Assembly (NCBI GenBank): GCA_025331435.1
Contig: JAIWNI010000024.1
Span: forward strand, 124,001 to 188,000
Direction of reading: 5' to 3'
Source of the DNA: Choanephora cucurbitarum
Lineage: Eukaryota; Mucoromycota; Mucoromycetes; Mucorales; Choanephoraceae
Length of the DNA: 64,000 nt
Below, piece after piece: positions 23,538 through 35,829 of the stretch. Within the stretch, counting starts at the first letter, position 1, and every line of letters starts with the position of its first letter. The translations under genes and the position numbers were made by a program. The notes under the pieces were generated by a model that saw only the letters and a program-made list of their open reading frames with translations, ran no database searches and was not told the DNA's origin.

Positions 23538-25998
23538 ATGTCAACTTTAACAAACCGAAAGAACAAAAGAGACTCATCCTCTCGCACGCTTCGAGAGCAG
23601 CCTGAGGATATCATGGCTGATGCTCAGTCGATGATATTCAGCATAAAAAAACCCTTCTATAGACGCAAGCGGTTCAATTTCTTTGTCGGTGTCTCAGTTG
23701 GCTTACTAGCCATGTATGCTGCTTCCACTACACCTGTCGCACAGACATCGCTCCACACTTTACATGATTATTTGTTGTTGCAATTAGCAGAGATGGATTT
23801 AGCAAACATTTTGCCACAATCAGAAATGGTTGACGAGTTTCTGGGCAATTTCACCAACTTTATTACACCCACACCTGCTACTGAAATTTCATTCATGCCA
23901 GCTTTGGAATACAGGTAAAAAAAAAGAGAAGACGCAAGTGGATAACTGGGAGATGAAAAAGAAAACAATGTGTTGATAAAGAAAGATGAAATTCGACTAG
24001 GGAACAAATGGACCTGAAACCTCATTTTCCAGTTGTCATGATTCCTGGTATTATTTCATCTGGACTTGAGAGTTGGGGAACGTCTGAAAAATCGAAAAAG
24101 TATTTCCGCAAAAGACTTTGGGGTACAATGAGTAAGTTACTCAGCTTATGAAACAGAACTTAAGGGAACTTAGAATCATTTGTTAGCCATGATTCGTTCA
24201 GTTCTAATGGACAAAGAAAGTTGGACAGAGCACATCATGCTTGACCCAATTACTGGTTTGGATCCCTCTGATTACAAAGTGAGAGCCGTTCATGGAGTGG
24301 AAGCTGCTGATTATTTCATAACGGGGTATTGGGTATGGGCCAAGGTTATCGAAAATTTGGCAACAATCGGCTATGACACCAACAATATGCATTTTGCTTC
24401 ATATGATTGGCGTCTTTCGTTTTCTAACCTCGAAGTGCGTGATCTCTATTACTCACATCTGAAAAGCACAATTGAATTATCCAAAAGGTCTTCAGGACAC
24501 AAATCTGTTATTGTGGCACATTCAATGGGTAAACAAAACCCTTAAATTTTCTTGGTGCTTATTTTTCTTACACTTGTCTCTCCATTTAGGTAGTACAATG
24601 TTTCCTTATTTCTTGAAATGGGTAGAAAGTGAACAGGGCGGTCAAGGTGGTCCTAATTGGGTAAACGATCATATTGAGTCCTTTGTCAATATTGCTGGAC
24701 CTTTGATGGGAGTTCCTAAGGCAGCAACTTCCTTACTCTCGGGTGAAACAAGAGATACCATGGCTTTGGGTAGTTTCGGCGCCTATGTCCTTGAGCAATT
24801 CTTTTCTCGTCGAGAAAGGACCAAGCTAATGCGATCTTGGTTTGGTGGCTCTTCAATGCTTCCAAAAGGTGGTAGTGCGGTTTGGGGTAATGAAAGCAAT
24901 GCACCTGATGATGAAGTGGCTGAAGAATACATGTCATTTGGTAATATGATTTCTTTTGTGCCTCGCCCTGAAGGCATGGATGAAAACTCCACAGAAATTC
25001 CTAGCTCTTTGCATGACCCTTTGATTAAAAACTATACAGTCACTGGTGTTATTGATTTGCTTTTACAGAATGCAGATGACCTTTACGGTCGTCATTTACA
25101 TGCAAATTACTCCTTTGGACTTACCACTGATAAGTCTCAATTAGCTAAAAATGACAATGACCCAACTAAATGGTCAAACCCTCTTGAAACACGCTTACCC
25201 CATGGTAAATCATCACAAAATACATGCTTATTCCTTTTTCTTGTTACTCAGTTTTGTCAATAGCTCCTGATATGAAGATATATTGCTTTTACGGTACTGG
25301 CGTGCCTACTGAACGTAGTTACTTTTATGCCATGGCTGATGAAGGCCAAGAGGAGCACAATCGCACTGACAACGAGAATGATACACAAAAACAACCTCGT
25401 ACAGCTTCTGAAGCTATATATCCTGCTACAAAACCACCCAACTTGGTGAGATAAAAAGAATACTTTTTAAAAGTAATTATACTAATCCTTTTTATTCTTC
25501 AATAACAGTATATTGATGCTACTGTCACTGATCCTGTTCAACGTATCGAGACAGGCATTCGGTTCTCAGATGGGTATGTTTGCCAAAAAAAGAAAAGAAG
25601 CAACATTGAACATTAGCTTACTTTACATTAGTGATGGTACTGTGCCTCTTTTATCTTTAGGTTATATGTGTGCTCCTTCGGGTGGTTGGACAAAGTATGC
25701 AGACCTCTATAATCCCAGTCATATTCCTGTTGTCCTTCGTGAATACCAGCATGAAATAAGTCCCAGTAAGTTAGATGTTCGAGGTGGTTATAAAGCAAGT
25801 GATCATATCGATATTCTTGGTAATTGGGAAATGATGGTAAGTCTCTCTTTCTTTTACGATAACAACAAGAAACGGAATGTTAATTCTTTTTTTTTAAAGT
25901 TGGACTTATTGCAGATTGTGTCAGGAAAAGGTGACAATGTGACAGAAAGACTTGTATCACCTATTGATGATTATGCCAAGAAAGTCAAGTTGGTGTAG
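23538..25998 (+). CDS. LRO1: phospholipid:diacylglycerol acyltransferase
   Basis: ER membrane enzyme that moves an acyl chain from the sn-2 position of a phospholipid to diacylglycerol, forming triacylglycerol without acyl-CoA. LCAT family. About eight exons. The N-terminus (MSTLTNRKNKRDSSSR) is basic and cytosolic, followed by one TM segment (FNFFVGVSVGLLAMYAAST). The lid motif PVVMIPGIISSGLESWG is next. The nucleophile Ser is in VIVAHSMGSTMF; an intron splits the motif after the Gly. The catalytic Asp lies in DGTVPLLSLGYM and the His in DHIDILGNWEMM, the classic order. Roughly 650-690 residues, close to yeast Lro1. It is bracketed by the two 256-bp direct repeats (22659 and 26420), so unequal recombination could delete it. 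Confidence 0.95.
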
Positions 25999-26419
25999 CT
26001 GCAACCATGTCAAAGTTAGATTTCCAATAGAAAATTATTTATACTGAAGAGGTCTCATGAATCTCCTAATATCAATAGAGTTTTGTTCCAATTAAAACAC
26101 TTAACGATCTTCGTCAATAGCTAAATGACTGGATGTCTATAATGAAAGGAAAAGATCTAGCGCAAGTAGTCTGTAACACTTAGAGATTTTCAAATAAGTG
26201 AACTTTCAAGGCTGCTAAATTAAGTTCATTTTCAAGAGATAAATGCACCGACTTTACACCTGATTCAACTGACTACTCTATTACGCATTCAGCGTAATGG
26301 ATCACAAGAAGAAAGCAAAAATAGCAAATGATGATGTATATATTTATATTGGTAAAAGAAAATTAAAAAGAGAAGGCATTATATCTAAGAATATTACATG
26401 TTAAAAATTAAAAAAGGGA
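25999..26419. other. intergenic, tail-to-tail spacer
   Basis: Between the PDAT stop and the LST7 stop. AT-rich, shared 3' flank. Nothing further seen. Confidence 0.4.
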
Positions 26420-26675
26420 TCATTTGATCTGTGACGTTCTACTCGATTCACTCTGCTTCTTGGCTTCGTATTGTGCTTTCTAAAAGTAGGCTGTGAGCAC
26501 ACATCCATGTCATTCGCTAGACATACATACCAGCTGTGTATAGAAGGGGCTTTCTCTTCTGCCTTGAGTCAGCTTTTCCATTCTTTTTCTAGAAGACAGC
26601 TTCAATGTGTAACTAAACTGTGCTTGAATTTGAGCGTAAATGTCCTAGGGAAAGTGTTATCAGATTCGATCCACA
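26420..26675. repeat. 256-bp direct repeat (copy 2)
   Basis: The native copy, being the 3' end of LST7. It is identical to 22659-22914. The repeat pair is 3761 bp apart and brackets PDAT. Confidence 0.95.
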
Positions 26676-27878
26676 CCTTCCTTTTCTCCTTCTAAGCTCT
26701 CTTACTTTAATCCCTAATAAGTCGACTAAAGAACGCAATGCTGTGTTGCTTCTCCTTCGATAAAATTGATCTTTTTTTTTTGGGAAATGCAGACTGTTAG
26801 ACATTGTATCTTTCTTTCTTATATGTATATATACCTTGAGATGAAATAGGTGCTCGTCGACTGTTATGTGTGATAGAGGAATGTCGCATGCTTTCCTTTT
26901 CTCTTTGAAACACAAGGTTGGCTCTTTCTTGAAGATTCGATGCCATAGATCGAAACGCACTAAAAAAACAATGACATGATGTATTTCAATATAAGTTATA
27001 TGCTCTCTCTTTCATATAAGCATCTACCTGACAAGAAATGGCCAACACGACACCAGATAGACTCGATCGGTCATTAACATGATTAGCGAATAAAATCTAG
27101 CTTCACCTCTGGCCTGCGAATCTCTCAATTTAAACATGTAACTCATTACATAGCCATTCTCATCATCACCAAACAACACAGGACCATCCCGACCTTGGCA
27201 AAACTCAGCTGTTAAACTACGAACGCATGCAAGACGAACTGCTTTGTAGAGATGTGGCTGTTGAGGTGATTTAGTTGTACCAATATACTGAATCGAAGGG
27301 TCATCTTGATCGAGTGTAACTAAACGTTTGGCTTCTGTCATTCCTTGCCCATTATTTACCAATGGTAGCTGAGCTGTACAAGCAGCACAATTCGAACAAG
27401 AAGAGGATGAATTGGAAGATGAGGAGTAGGAAGGAAAAGCAATGCTGGTATTATTGGGAGCTCCTGCTGAAAGTGAAGATATTGAGTTTTTTCGCATAGA
27501 AGAAGAGGGTGTAGTAGAAAAGGAAGTGACTGATGAGGTTTGAGGTGGGTGATGCGCAACGGGACGCGAGATGGGTATAGGCTGTGTTTTAAGAGGAGGA
27601 GTTATGTGAGTTTCTTCCATCGATTTGGCATTGACAGTTGCGCTGTTGGCAGATTCGGTCATGTCAGGATCGGATGCTGTTGCTGTTGGATTTGTTGCTG
27701 ATGCTAAAGTAGAGGTTGTTGTTGTTGTTGTTGTTTTTGATATATTGTTATTTATTGTTGGTGCCGCTGTTGTTGGATTTGCAATTGCCACATTGTTATT
27801 ATGGATAGCTTGTGTACAATAGACAACGCAAGGGCCATGAACCTCACAAAAGTGAAGGAGTGCAATGAGTGCGTTCAT
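26420..27878 (-). CDS. LST7: folliculin-like longin protein (Lst7)
   Basis: Folliculin/Lst7 works with FNIP/Lst4 as a GAP for Rag GTPases in amino-acid signalling to TORC1 at the vacuole. Exon 1 (27878 to about 27029) starts MNALIALLHFCEVHGPCVV, the folliculin N-terminus. It has a long Ser/Thr/Asn-rich insert, a CxxC pair (CSNCAACTAQ), and the blocks ACVRSLTAEFCQGRDGPVLF and RFYSLIMLMTDRVYLVSCWP. Four further exons give SMASNLQERANLVFQRE, NTALRSLVDLLGIKDIYAQ and a basic tail ending SSRTSQIK with stop TGA at 26420-26422. The protein is about 430 residues and keeps only the longin half. The C-terminal DENN half of animal folliculin is absent, as in yeast Lst7. The duplicate at 22659 copies its last two exons exactly. 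Confidence 0.85.
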
Positions 27879-27969
27879 AGTTTAAAGGCGCATAGAAGCT
27901 ATGTATCAGATTGCGTTTCTTTCTTGTTTTTCTTCTGGCATATATAATATATGTCTAGGTATATCTATT

Positions 27970-28160
27970 TTTAAATATGTGTGCACTCACACTCACACTC
28001 ACCCACGCACACAATCTTTCTCGCTCTTTCTCTCTCTCTCGCTCTCGTAAGTGTGAACACACACACACGCACAACACACAATACACACGTACACACACGT
28101 ACAAATGTAAGTACGTATACGCAACAAAGAAAGAAAAGAAGAAGAAAAGAGAAAGAAAGA
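27970..28160. repeat. CA/CT microsatellite in LST7 upstream region
   Basis: ACACTCACACTC, CTCTCTCT and ACACAC runs in the presumed 5' UTR/promoter of LST7, followed by an A/G-rich stretch. Low complexity, not coding. Confidence 0.8.
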
Positions 28161-28853
28161 GCAGGTAAATAAATAGGAGTTTTCTCTTTGTGTGAATGAT
28201 CTTCAGCCCAAACAAAGAAACCACATGTAGCTTCCGTTATACTAATTCCCCGAAATTTGTTGGTCCGCCTGAGTTTTCAGAATCAGCAGAAAGATGTGAA
28301 CAGCAAACGGCAATCCTCTATGAATCTAGAACCTTGAATGTACTTTGTTTACAGTAACAAACAGTTATTCGGATGATATTATCATGAGAGAACGAAAAGA
28401 GATGAAACCAATATCAACAACAAACGCTAGATGGTTGTCGGCCTTCGGATCGCCCAAATACATTTCATCATGACACAAGACTATACGTGATATCTTGTAG
28501 AGCTAATGGGCCTATGGATAATGCTTTTCTTTATATAAAGTACTAGTAAAAGAATGTCCAAGTGCGAACAAAGCTGAAAAGGATATCAAAATTAAGGTTG
28601 AGCTTCTAACGTTTTTTTTTTGTACAGGAAGAAATACCAAATAAAGATACAGCGATTGTTTATCAAAACCCTTTGTGTAGCAAATTTCTTTTTTTTAAGA
28701 AGGGTCATGCCCGCTTTGTTAAACAAGACAATAACCCCTTTTTTTGAAGGTAATTTCTCGATCATAGTTTCAAACTCCACTCTTATTCCCCAATAAATTA
28801 TATCACCTATTCAAAAATAAAACATCGCTCAATTAGATACACCATTACGGCGC
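28161..28853. other. intergenic, no gene recognised
   Basis: AT-rich spacer. A minus-strand ORF at 28592-28780 has no recognisable content. Confidence 0.35.
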
Positions 28854-29423
28854 ATGGACGAATTGTTTCTGGTGGCTGGCTGTGACAGGTGTATCGAATT
28901 GACACAGCAATCAGCTGTGTATCTCAAGATGAGTACCACAGTGAATTTCCTTAAAAGAGGTAATTGGAAACTGCGATTATATTCCAATTCAGTAACGCTC
29001 CATGATCAGATACGCTGGTGAGAGGGTTATTTGAGTCAAGTAGAAGGTTTGTTTTCTTATAGGAAAATCGTTTACTTTCTAATAGTAGTTTTTCTTGATG
29101 CAGACATAAGTAAATCGGTTTATGTGCATTCGGTATTTTCGACTGACTATGTTTCCATTATCTATTTAAAGATCAGTATGGATCAAATGATTCTCAGCAT
29201 GTGTTAGGCTTCTTTGAGTCAGGTATAGTTTATGTTTTATTGTTAATGAGCAAACAAGGGGTCGTTATTCTTGTTGAAAAGTGTAGTTCTTAAAGACCCT
29301 AATGATCCAAATGTGTTATTAAAAGATATACTGCTTTGTAAAGAGGTGATAGACCAAGGACAATGCAGAATTTACAAACCCCCCCTTCTGAAAATAACAA
29401 TTGAATTAGACCATACTCTATAA
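28854..29423 (+). CDS. unrecognised multi-exon gene (partial model)
   Basis: Family unknown. An ATG at 28854 starts MDELFLVAGCDRCIELTQQS and VYLKMSTTVNFLKRG... in one open exon to about 29018, where CGCTG meets a GTGAGAGG donor. A last exon pair, DQYGSNDSQHVLGFFES joined through an intron (GTATAG...TGTAG) to LKDPNDPNVLLKDILLCKEV ... ITIELDHTL then stop at 29421, reads cleanly. The middle exon (about 29062-29160) does not join both sides in phase with any splice I tried, so a stop or shift may be present. Coding character is good at both ends. It could be a real gene with an unusual splice or a young pseudogene. Confidence 0.4.
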
Positions 29424-30456
29424 ACAGATCCCATAATTATGTCAGTAATGTGAAGGAGACCCAATGAGTTTGATGGTAGGAATGCTAATATAACAAGAGA
29501 TTGCTTACGATAGTTGTTTTCTTTTTCACTTTTGTCAGCGGATATGATGCTAATAATCAATTGAAGACGATGTATGCAAAGGATCATGAGCCGAAAGACA
29601 CAGAGATAAATGGTAGAGGAAGTGTTTGCTGTCTGAAAAGACATAAGGGTCAAGCGCTTCTTGATATAGTATCCCAAAGTCAAAGCTTTCATTCTTTTTC
29701 TAAAAGAGATTGGGAATTTCAATAGCAATGTTCTGTTTGCGATACAATTTGAGTTTAGAAGGGAAGTAGACAACCAGTAATGATAAAAGTTGCAGATAGT
29801 GATGTTTGATAAGAAGCAAAACATCTCGATTGAATAAACATTGTGGTCAACTAGTAAATTACTTGATGGAAAGAGGTACCACAAACAAGAATACTCAAAG
29901 TAGCATCCGAGCACTTGTTTAAGATAGCTGTTGAGAATCAGCTAATCATACTTCTTATTTTATTTGACTTTGTCTAGTAGTTTTGGACAAGTAATAGAAA
30001 GACCATGATCAGTTGTCTATCATCTGTCAAATACAATTCACTCCATTGGTTTAAAATAAGCATCTTCTCACCTTTCTTATGCATAACTCTTTTATGAAAC
30101 GACCTTGATTACATTTCCCATATTTTTTTTCTATGGAAAAAAGAGATCGATTTTGTTGTTTGCTGATCTTATCTCTTATTTCTCTACTAAAGCAATTAAT
30201 ATATAAAAACAACAGACAAACTCATCATTTCGACAATGCATGAAAAGAAATTAGCATTCATTTTAAATGGCCTATTAGCCAAAAAAAATATTGATACTTT
30301 ATTATGTACTTTCAATGTAAACCTCCTGTTTCTGTTATCAAATTGAATTTTCCTACGTTCTCGCTATAGCTTAACACAGTTTTTTGGAGCATTACATCCC
30401 CATGAGCCCTGGTAGCGCACTGCTATTTATCACTCATACTTCAGTCAATCTTTAGT
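29424..30456. other. intergenic, no gene recognised
   Basis: About 1 kb. A minus-strand ORF at 29372-29914 is low-complexity and hydrophobic, and overlaps the end of the plus-strand gene. I do not count it as a gene. Confidence 0.35.
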
Positions 30457-31106
30457 ATGGATAACAAACTTACTATTCGATGGTAAGTTAGCAGCTTTTG
30501 TGGGATCAAATGACTAATCTACATGAGTTTGATACATTTTCATATGGCTAATGACGCCTTAAACGATAACTTGATATTTAGGCCTGGCTTTCAGGTCGTC
30601 AATGTTAGATGTATTGTCATTGTCGCTGAATTCAAGCCCAAGTCTCGTAATTCAGCCGTTAAATCTAACTTGGTTAAATTAGGGAAACAGATGAAGCTCG
30701 TGTATAATGATTTAATAGAGAAGAGAGTACCTAAACCTATAACATACAGGCTCCTATGTCAAGGCAAGAATTTACACACTTATGGAATGACGAAACTATC
30801 AGAGGCTACTTTATGCAGAAACATTGAAGAATCAGATTTATTGTCTGTCTTCATTTGTAAGCTTGTTCAAGTTAAGGTAATGGCAAAGTGTTTACATTTA
30901 CATGTTGCTAACCTTTATTTCTTTCTAAACAATATAAACAGAATATTACTATTGAAAATGTAAGAAAAGTGGAAGACTACATCTCAATAGCGAACAGTTC
31001 AATGCACTACCAGCCATGCAATTCTCGAGAGTCATGGCTTTCTTATCGTTCATTTCGATCATCAAGATCAAGCAAGAAGAAAAAGCGGAGTGACAATCAA
31101 TTGTAA
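30457..31106 (+). CDS. E-x-K family protein related to the 4.5-6.9 kb gene
   Basis: Three exons: MDNKLTIRW (start 30457, GTAAGT donor), then PGFQVVNVRCIVIVAEFKPK through SNLVKLGKQMKLVYNDLIEK to YGMTKLSEATLCRN, then NITIENVRKVEDYISIANSS and a Ser/Lys-rich tail with KKKKR, ending DNQL at 31106. The AEFK motif after a hydrophobic strand resembles the E-x-K half of PD-(D/E)XK folds, and I remember close relatives across Mucorales. No upstream Asp block equal to GRRIDLLL is present, so this copy may be truncated at the 5' end. The basic tail could be a nuclear localisation signal. Function is unknown. Confidence 0.55.
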
Positions 31107-31356
31107 CTCGTTTTATCATACTTAATGAATTACATGCCAATCATCAACTATCACTGTAGAAAATCTAGGGCATTACTTCCGAAATAGATCAAGTCCAAGC
31201 AGTTTCTAGGTAGTGTTCTTGTAAATTACCTAGCGAATAAGTTGATTAGCAAAAAAAAAGACAGAAACAAAGTCTATGTTTGCACCAATCATGTCCTTCT
31301 TTAATATGTATACATGCACCAATAATGAGTGATTGGAAAAAAGAAAAGGAAAAAAA

Positions 31357-33209
31357 TTAATTTGAGTAAATTTGAAAAAAAGGGTGACGAAGCGCTTCTC
31401 GAGCAGAGATTCGCTCATTGGGATTATAGACAAGCAACTTCCTTAGTAAGTCTAGTAAGTATGTATTATGTGGATTGGTAGGAGGAACAATCTCCTGTAT
31501 TTTTTTAAAAAAAACACAAGTTAGTGAAAACAAAGAAGAAAACTGAAGGAAAAGTTCACTTACATGTAATGGCCTCAGCCCATTCAAACGTCGTTTTCCT
31601 TGACGTGTGTTCTTGTCGATTGAATATCGTAGTTTCCTTGTAGTCTTGTCAAAAAACTTCTGTGCTTCTTTGTTTGCAGATAGAACCATGTGTTCAGGTA
31701 ACTGACCAAGGACACAAGACATCATTGCCAGATGCTCTAAATTATCGTGCGTCTGAAACAAAGCGTCGCCGGTGAAAAACTCCACTAGAATACATCCAAT
31801 TGACCATAGATCGCATGGATAGGACCAGCCTATGCCCAATATGATTTCAGGTGCGCGGTAATGACGTGTTGAAACTACTGCTGAATGATAATCCTTTTCA
31901 AATGTAGCAGAGCCAAAATCGATTAACCGAATATCGGTGTTGTCGAGCTGTGGGTTAACAAGTAAAATGTTTTCAGGCTTGAGATCTGTATGTATCAGCT
32001 TAAGTTCATGTAAGAATGCTACACTCGTTAGAAGCTGTTTCGCTAGTTGCTGAATCTGACTTTGAGGGAATGGTTTGAATTGGTTAGACTTGAGATAGTC
32101 AAACACGGATTGGCCGAGTAATTCAAACACCATGCAAATATGGTTACAGTGATCAAACCATTCTATCAAATGAATACATTTGCTTTTTTGTTCAAGGAAA
32201 GATAATAAGTATACACATATATGTATAGCTACGAAGAGTCTTACTTGAGGTTGAATGGGTCATGCTGCTTCAAAGTGTTGAGTACTCGTATTTCTATCTT
32301 GCTAGCATCTCTATATTTAGGAATGGCACGGATAATTTTGATAGCACAAAACGTTCTACGAACTCGGTCAAAGCATTCAACAACTTTGCCGAAAGTTCCT
32401 TGGCCTAAAAGCCTCATGATTTTGTCTATGTTTGTTTCATTGGTTTAGCATTTTACGTATTGTGTGCATGCGCCCGAATTACTTACATTGCTTGGTCAGA
32501 GATTCATTTGGTCTCACAATATAATGTCCATCTTGGTCATCACAAGGAAGCTAAACGATTGAATTGCTCTAAGTATCAGCTTTTTTTTTTCTGTTGATGT
32601 TGAAACTCGAGTTTCTAATTTACCTCTACAATAGGTGGTGGTACTGACACTAAGGTGGTTGTTTGATTATTAATATTGCTATTTGTACGATTAAAATGGT
32701 GATAGTTTGAAAGTAATTTTGATGTAGTGTTATGGGCGTATTGACTGGTATGATCATTGTAGTGTTGTGACAAGGGCAATGGCGGTGGTAGATACACTTG
32801 ATTTGGGAATAAATGAAAGGCCACAATATCTGCTCAAGATAATTGGTTTAGTCGTCCAATTCATTCATTTGCTTTACTTACTTTGGTTTAATAGGTTATC
32901 ATCAGCTGTATAGCATTTTTGCTTTTTTAAGCTAGGCTGCAAAAAGTTTGATTCAGACGGCCGTCTGCTCTTGGTTGGGTAGTTGTAGTCAAGACTACTG
33001 AATGAGGAAGTGGTTGTTTTGGGTAAAGAGGAGAGAGAAGAAGATGAGGACGAAGACGAGGAAGGTAATGGTGGCAGTTGAAGTGGTATATAGGGTGGTG
33101 GCGTAGGTGAGTCAGATATGACTATAGTCTCTGTAGGATAACCGTTTTTGTAAAACTCTTTTTCCCAACTTTTATCTCTATTTCTTTTTCTGTTTTTTTC
33201 AGAGCCCAT
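31357..33209 (-). CDS. LAMMER (CLK-type) dual-specificity protein kinase
   Basis: Serine/threonine/tyrosine kinase of the LAMMER family (yeast Kns1, fission yeast Lkh1, animal CLK), which phosphorylates SR splicing factors. At least seven exons. An N-terminal disordered part (MGSEKNRKRNRDKSWEKEF, Pro/Ser-rich) and a linker lead to the kinase domain. The Gly loop is LLGQGTFGKVVE, the ATP-binding Lys is in CAIKII, the catalytic loop is HTDLKPENILL, the metal-binding motif is IDFGSAT, and the activation segment is STRHYRAPEII. The family motif reads EHLAMM here (LAMMER: EHLAMMERI). The domain ends HPFFQIYSN at 31357. The substitution of ERI by SCV after EHLAMM is a mild change. Upstream 33210-35829 is empty. 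Confidence 0.93.
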
Positions 33210-35829
33210 TCTATTTTTCCTGTTTTAAGAACTGCTGATATGCATATATAGGTATCAAAAAACAAAAGAGAAGAAAAGGATAGAAACAGAGAAGGATACT
33301 GAATGAAGGCTGAATGAAAAAGTTAGAATAGATGAGAATGGAACACAGGAAGAAAGAAAGAAAGAAAAGGTTTGTAGACCAAGTAAGTCAAGATAGAAGT
33401 TTGCATGCAATCTCTCACGCACTCGTCTCTAAATACCATATAAAGAAGTTTTGAACCCAGCCATAACCACCTTCATTTGAGACAGAAAAAAGAAGTCAAT
33501 CTTATTATATTTTTTTTATTAGGCAATAAGTAAACAGAACCCCCCCTCACCATCTAAAATGAGACCATATCTATTGATGTAATGAATTCATTTTTCTTTT
33601 ACCATATGACTAATAAGACTGAACAATGAAGAATGTCTTTGTTTTTTATCATACAGAAAAGGTCATAGTCACATGCTTCTATTCTACCTAGAGACAAGAG
33701 AAGTGATCCTTGTTATCATATTTCTACTTGCGAAAAGCCAGGTTTCATATGAAAGGTTTAGGGCAAAAAAAGAGTGCAGACAAGTTAAAGGTCTGTGTAG
33801 CAATTCTCTATTATTTATTTTGGAATGCCATTTTCTCCTATTGATTTTTGATCAGACCACCAACAATGTAATACATCATTTCTATAGTGTATAATATTCC
33901 CTTTGTGTAGAAAACAAGAGAGTATGATAGTAACAAGCGATGATCGAGTATATGATGACAAAATAGCGTCAATTCCATGCATCTATTGAAGGTGGTATTC
34001 TTGTTTTTCTTTTGAATTGTCATTAAATAACTGAAAGAATAAGAGTTACATAGGGAGAATAACACTCCCCTTATACTAGGCGCCTTTTCCTTTCCTTCAC
34101 TTCACGTACTCCCTCTTGTCTTTGTAATCAACAGCAACAGGGAGAAATGTTCTTCTAGGCATATACACTTTCCCTTTTGGTTGTCTCAAACCGATCAATT
34201 GAATAGGAGTTACCTTTTTATATTAGCGACAATTAATTTGCATTAGATTGCTCTCAAGCACTTGCTCTTCTGACAGGGCTAAGCTTGTTCTTGTCCATAG
34301 AATTTGTTCGATAGAACACAATCAATGGCTAACTGAAGGCTTATGGAAGATCTCTGAGAAGAGAGCAAGAGTATCTAAGTTTACTAAATGTATTCGTACT
34401 ATCTTGAAGATATATGTATATCTCAAGAAACCCGCATAACTCGGCAAGCAATTGTATAACCATACAAAACTTTGCTCATAATCTATCTCGTCTTAATTCC
34501 AAAACTATTTTCACCTTTAATTGAGAGCATCACTGTTAGCTTTCAAAACTACTTGTGCAACAATGTAAGATCCTAACTATCGCCAGAATGTCTTCAACAG
34601 AACTAGTATGTCCTACCAAAAAAAAGCTGCTGTCGATATTTTTTAGGCACATCGACTGTCTGCAAAAGGAAATATGAATTTACTTGTAAGATATCACAGA
34701 CATAAAGCCAATGTACTATAGGCTCATAAGGATAGCGCTTTTTTTGGATTCCTCCTTGCTTTCTTTGAGTTTTCGTAACAGAGCCCATTCAACCAAAAAG
34801 ACTTGTTTATATATCAAATTCAAAGTCCTATTTTGACAGGTCTCTTGATTTTCTTATGCTCTTCATCTCATCTTTTAGAAAGCTTCAGTTCATGAAAAAC
34901 ATTTCTTCTCTTATTGGATATGTCTTTCAAACGAAATGGCTTATCTAGATTTATTTACCATTTACTCATCATTCTGATCAAGCAAGAGCTTATATGTTGC
35001 CATATGCAAAAAAAACACATTCAATTATTGTATCAGTACATTTGATGCATAATTGAAATTGGTGGGATTGAGTATCAAAAAGTGAAAAGGAAAATACTCA
35101 CTGAGGAGGATTAAGTTATATCAGCAGAAAGGCATAGAAGATTACGTATTAACTTATCATTTATATTTCACGTTGGTATTGATGCAGTTAGAACAATTAG
35201 TCAGTTTAGATTCTTGGTCTATTACTTCATACTGGAGGTTTTGACACAAATACCTTATCGGATTAAGGGTTGTATCTCATCATGAAGTTGTAAAGAAATA
35301 TTACAAAGACAACTCTTTGGGAACATTTACATGTGTTTTTTTTTTTAAAAAAAGAAAGCTTTTATGCAATTTTTTTTAAGAAGCTTGTTGATTTGTCGAG
35401 TGTTTCAAAGCTCTGAGGGCAAACATTTTCACCTCATCTCACGAAGAAGCTTAATTAGACAACTTCTCTTTTCACACTTTTCCAGATGCCAACTGAGGGT
35501 CTCAACCTTTTGAAACCAAACAAGCAAAAAGTAAAGAATCTGACGTACTATAACGATCGTTTGGTTAGATGATTTGTCACCAATCTATCATCACTTTTTT
35601 TTCTCTTTGCATAATATGACAACTAGTTAAACACAATTCCTTATTCTCACTCGAAACTAGGAAAAAACAAGAACGTGCTTAGTAAACAAAATCAATTTAA
35701 CATAGCAGTTATGTATGCATAGTCAAGATTAAAGTAACAGCTTAAATAAACACGTATGTAAACAATCAAACAACAATGATATAGAAAACGAGCATAGACA
35801 ACAGTTATTTCGTTTGTTATTGTCACAAT
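33210..35829. other. 2.6-kb gene-poor region
   Basis: No gene can be supported. Candidates that I considered are a 63-codon plus-strand ORF at 34248-34439, a 61-codon minus-strand ORF at 34603-34788 (MGSVTKTQRKQGGIQKKRYP...) and a 28-codon ORF at 35487. Each lacks flanking exons or a recognised family. A/T runs are frequent. Confidence 0.4.

Noticed and set aside
27955..28224. ORFs across the CA/CT microsatellite
   Set aside because: Simple-sequence repeats open in several frames; no gene.
29372..29914. 180-codon minus-strand ORF
   Set aside because: Hydrophobic, no family, and overlaps the better-supported plus-strand exon ending at 29423.
34603..34788. 61-codon basic minus-strand ORF
   Set aside because: No family, no partner exons and no clear start context.
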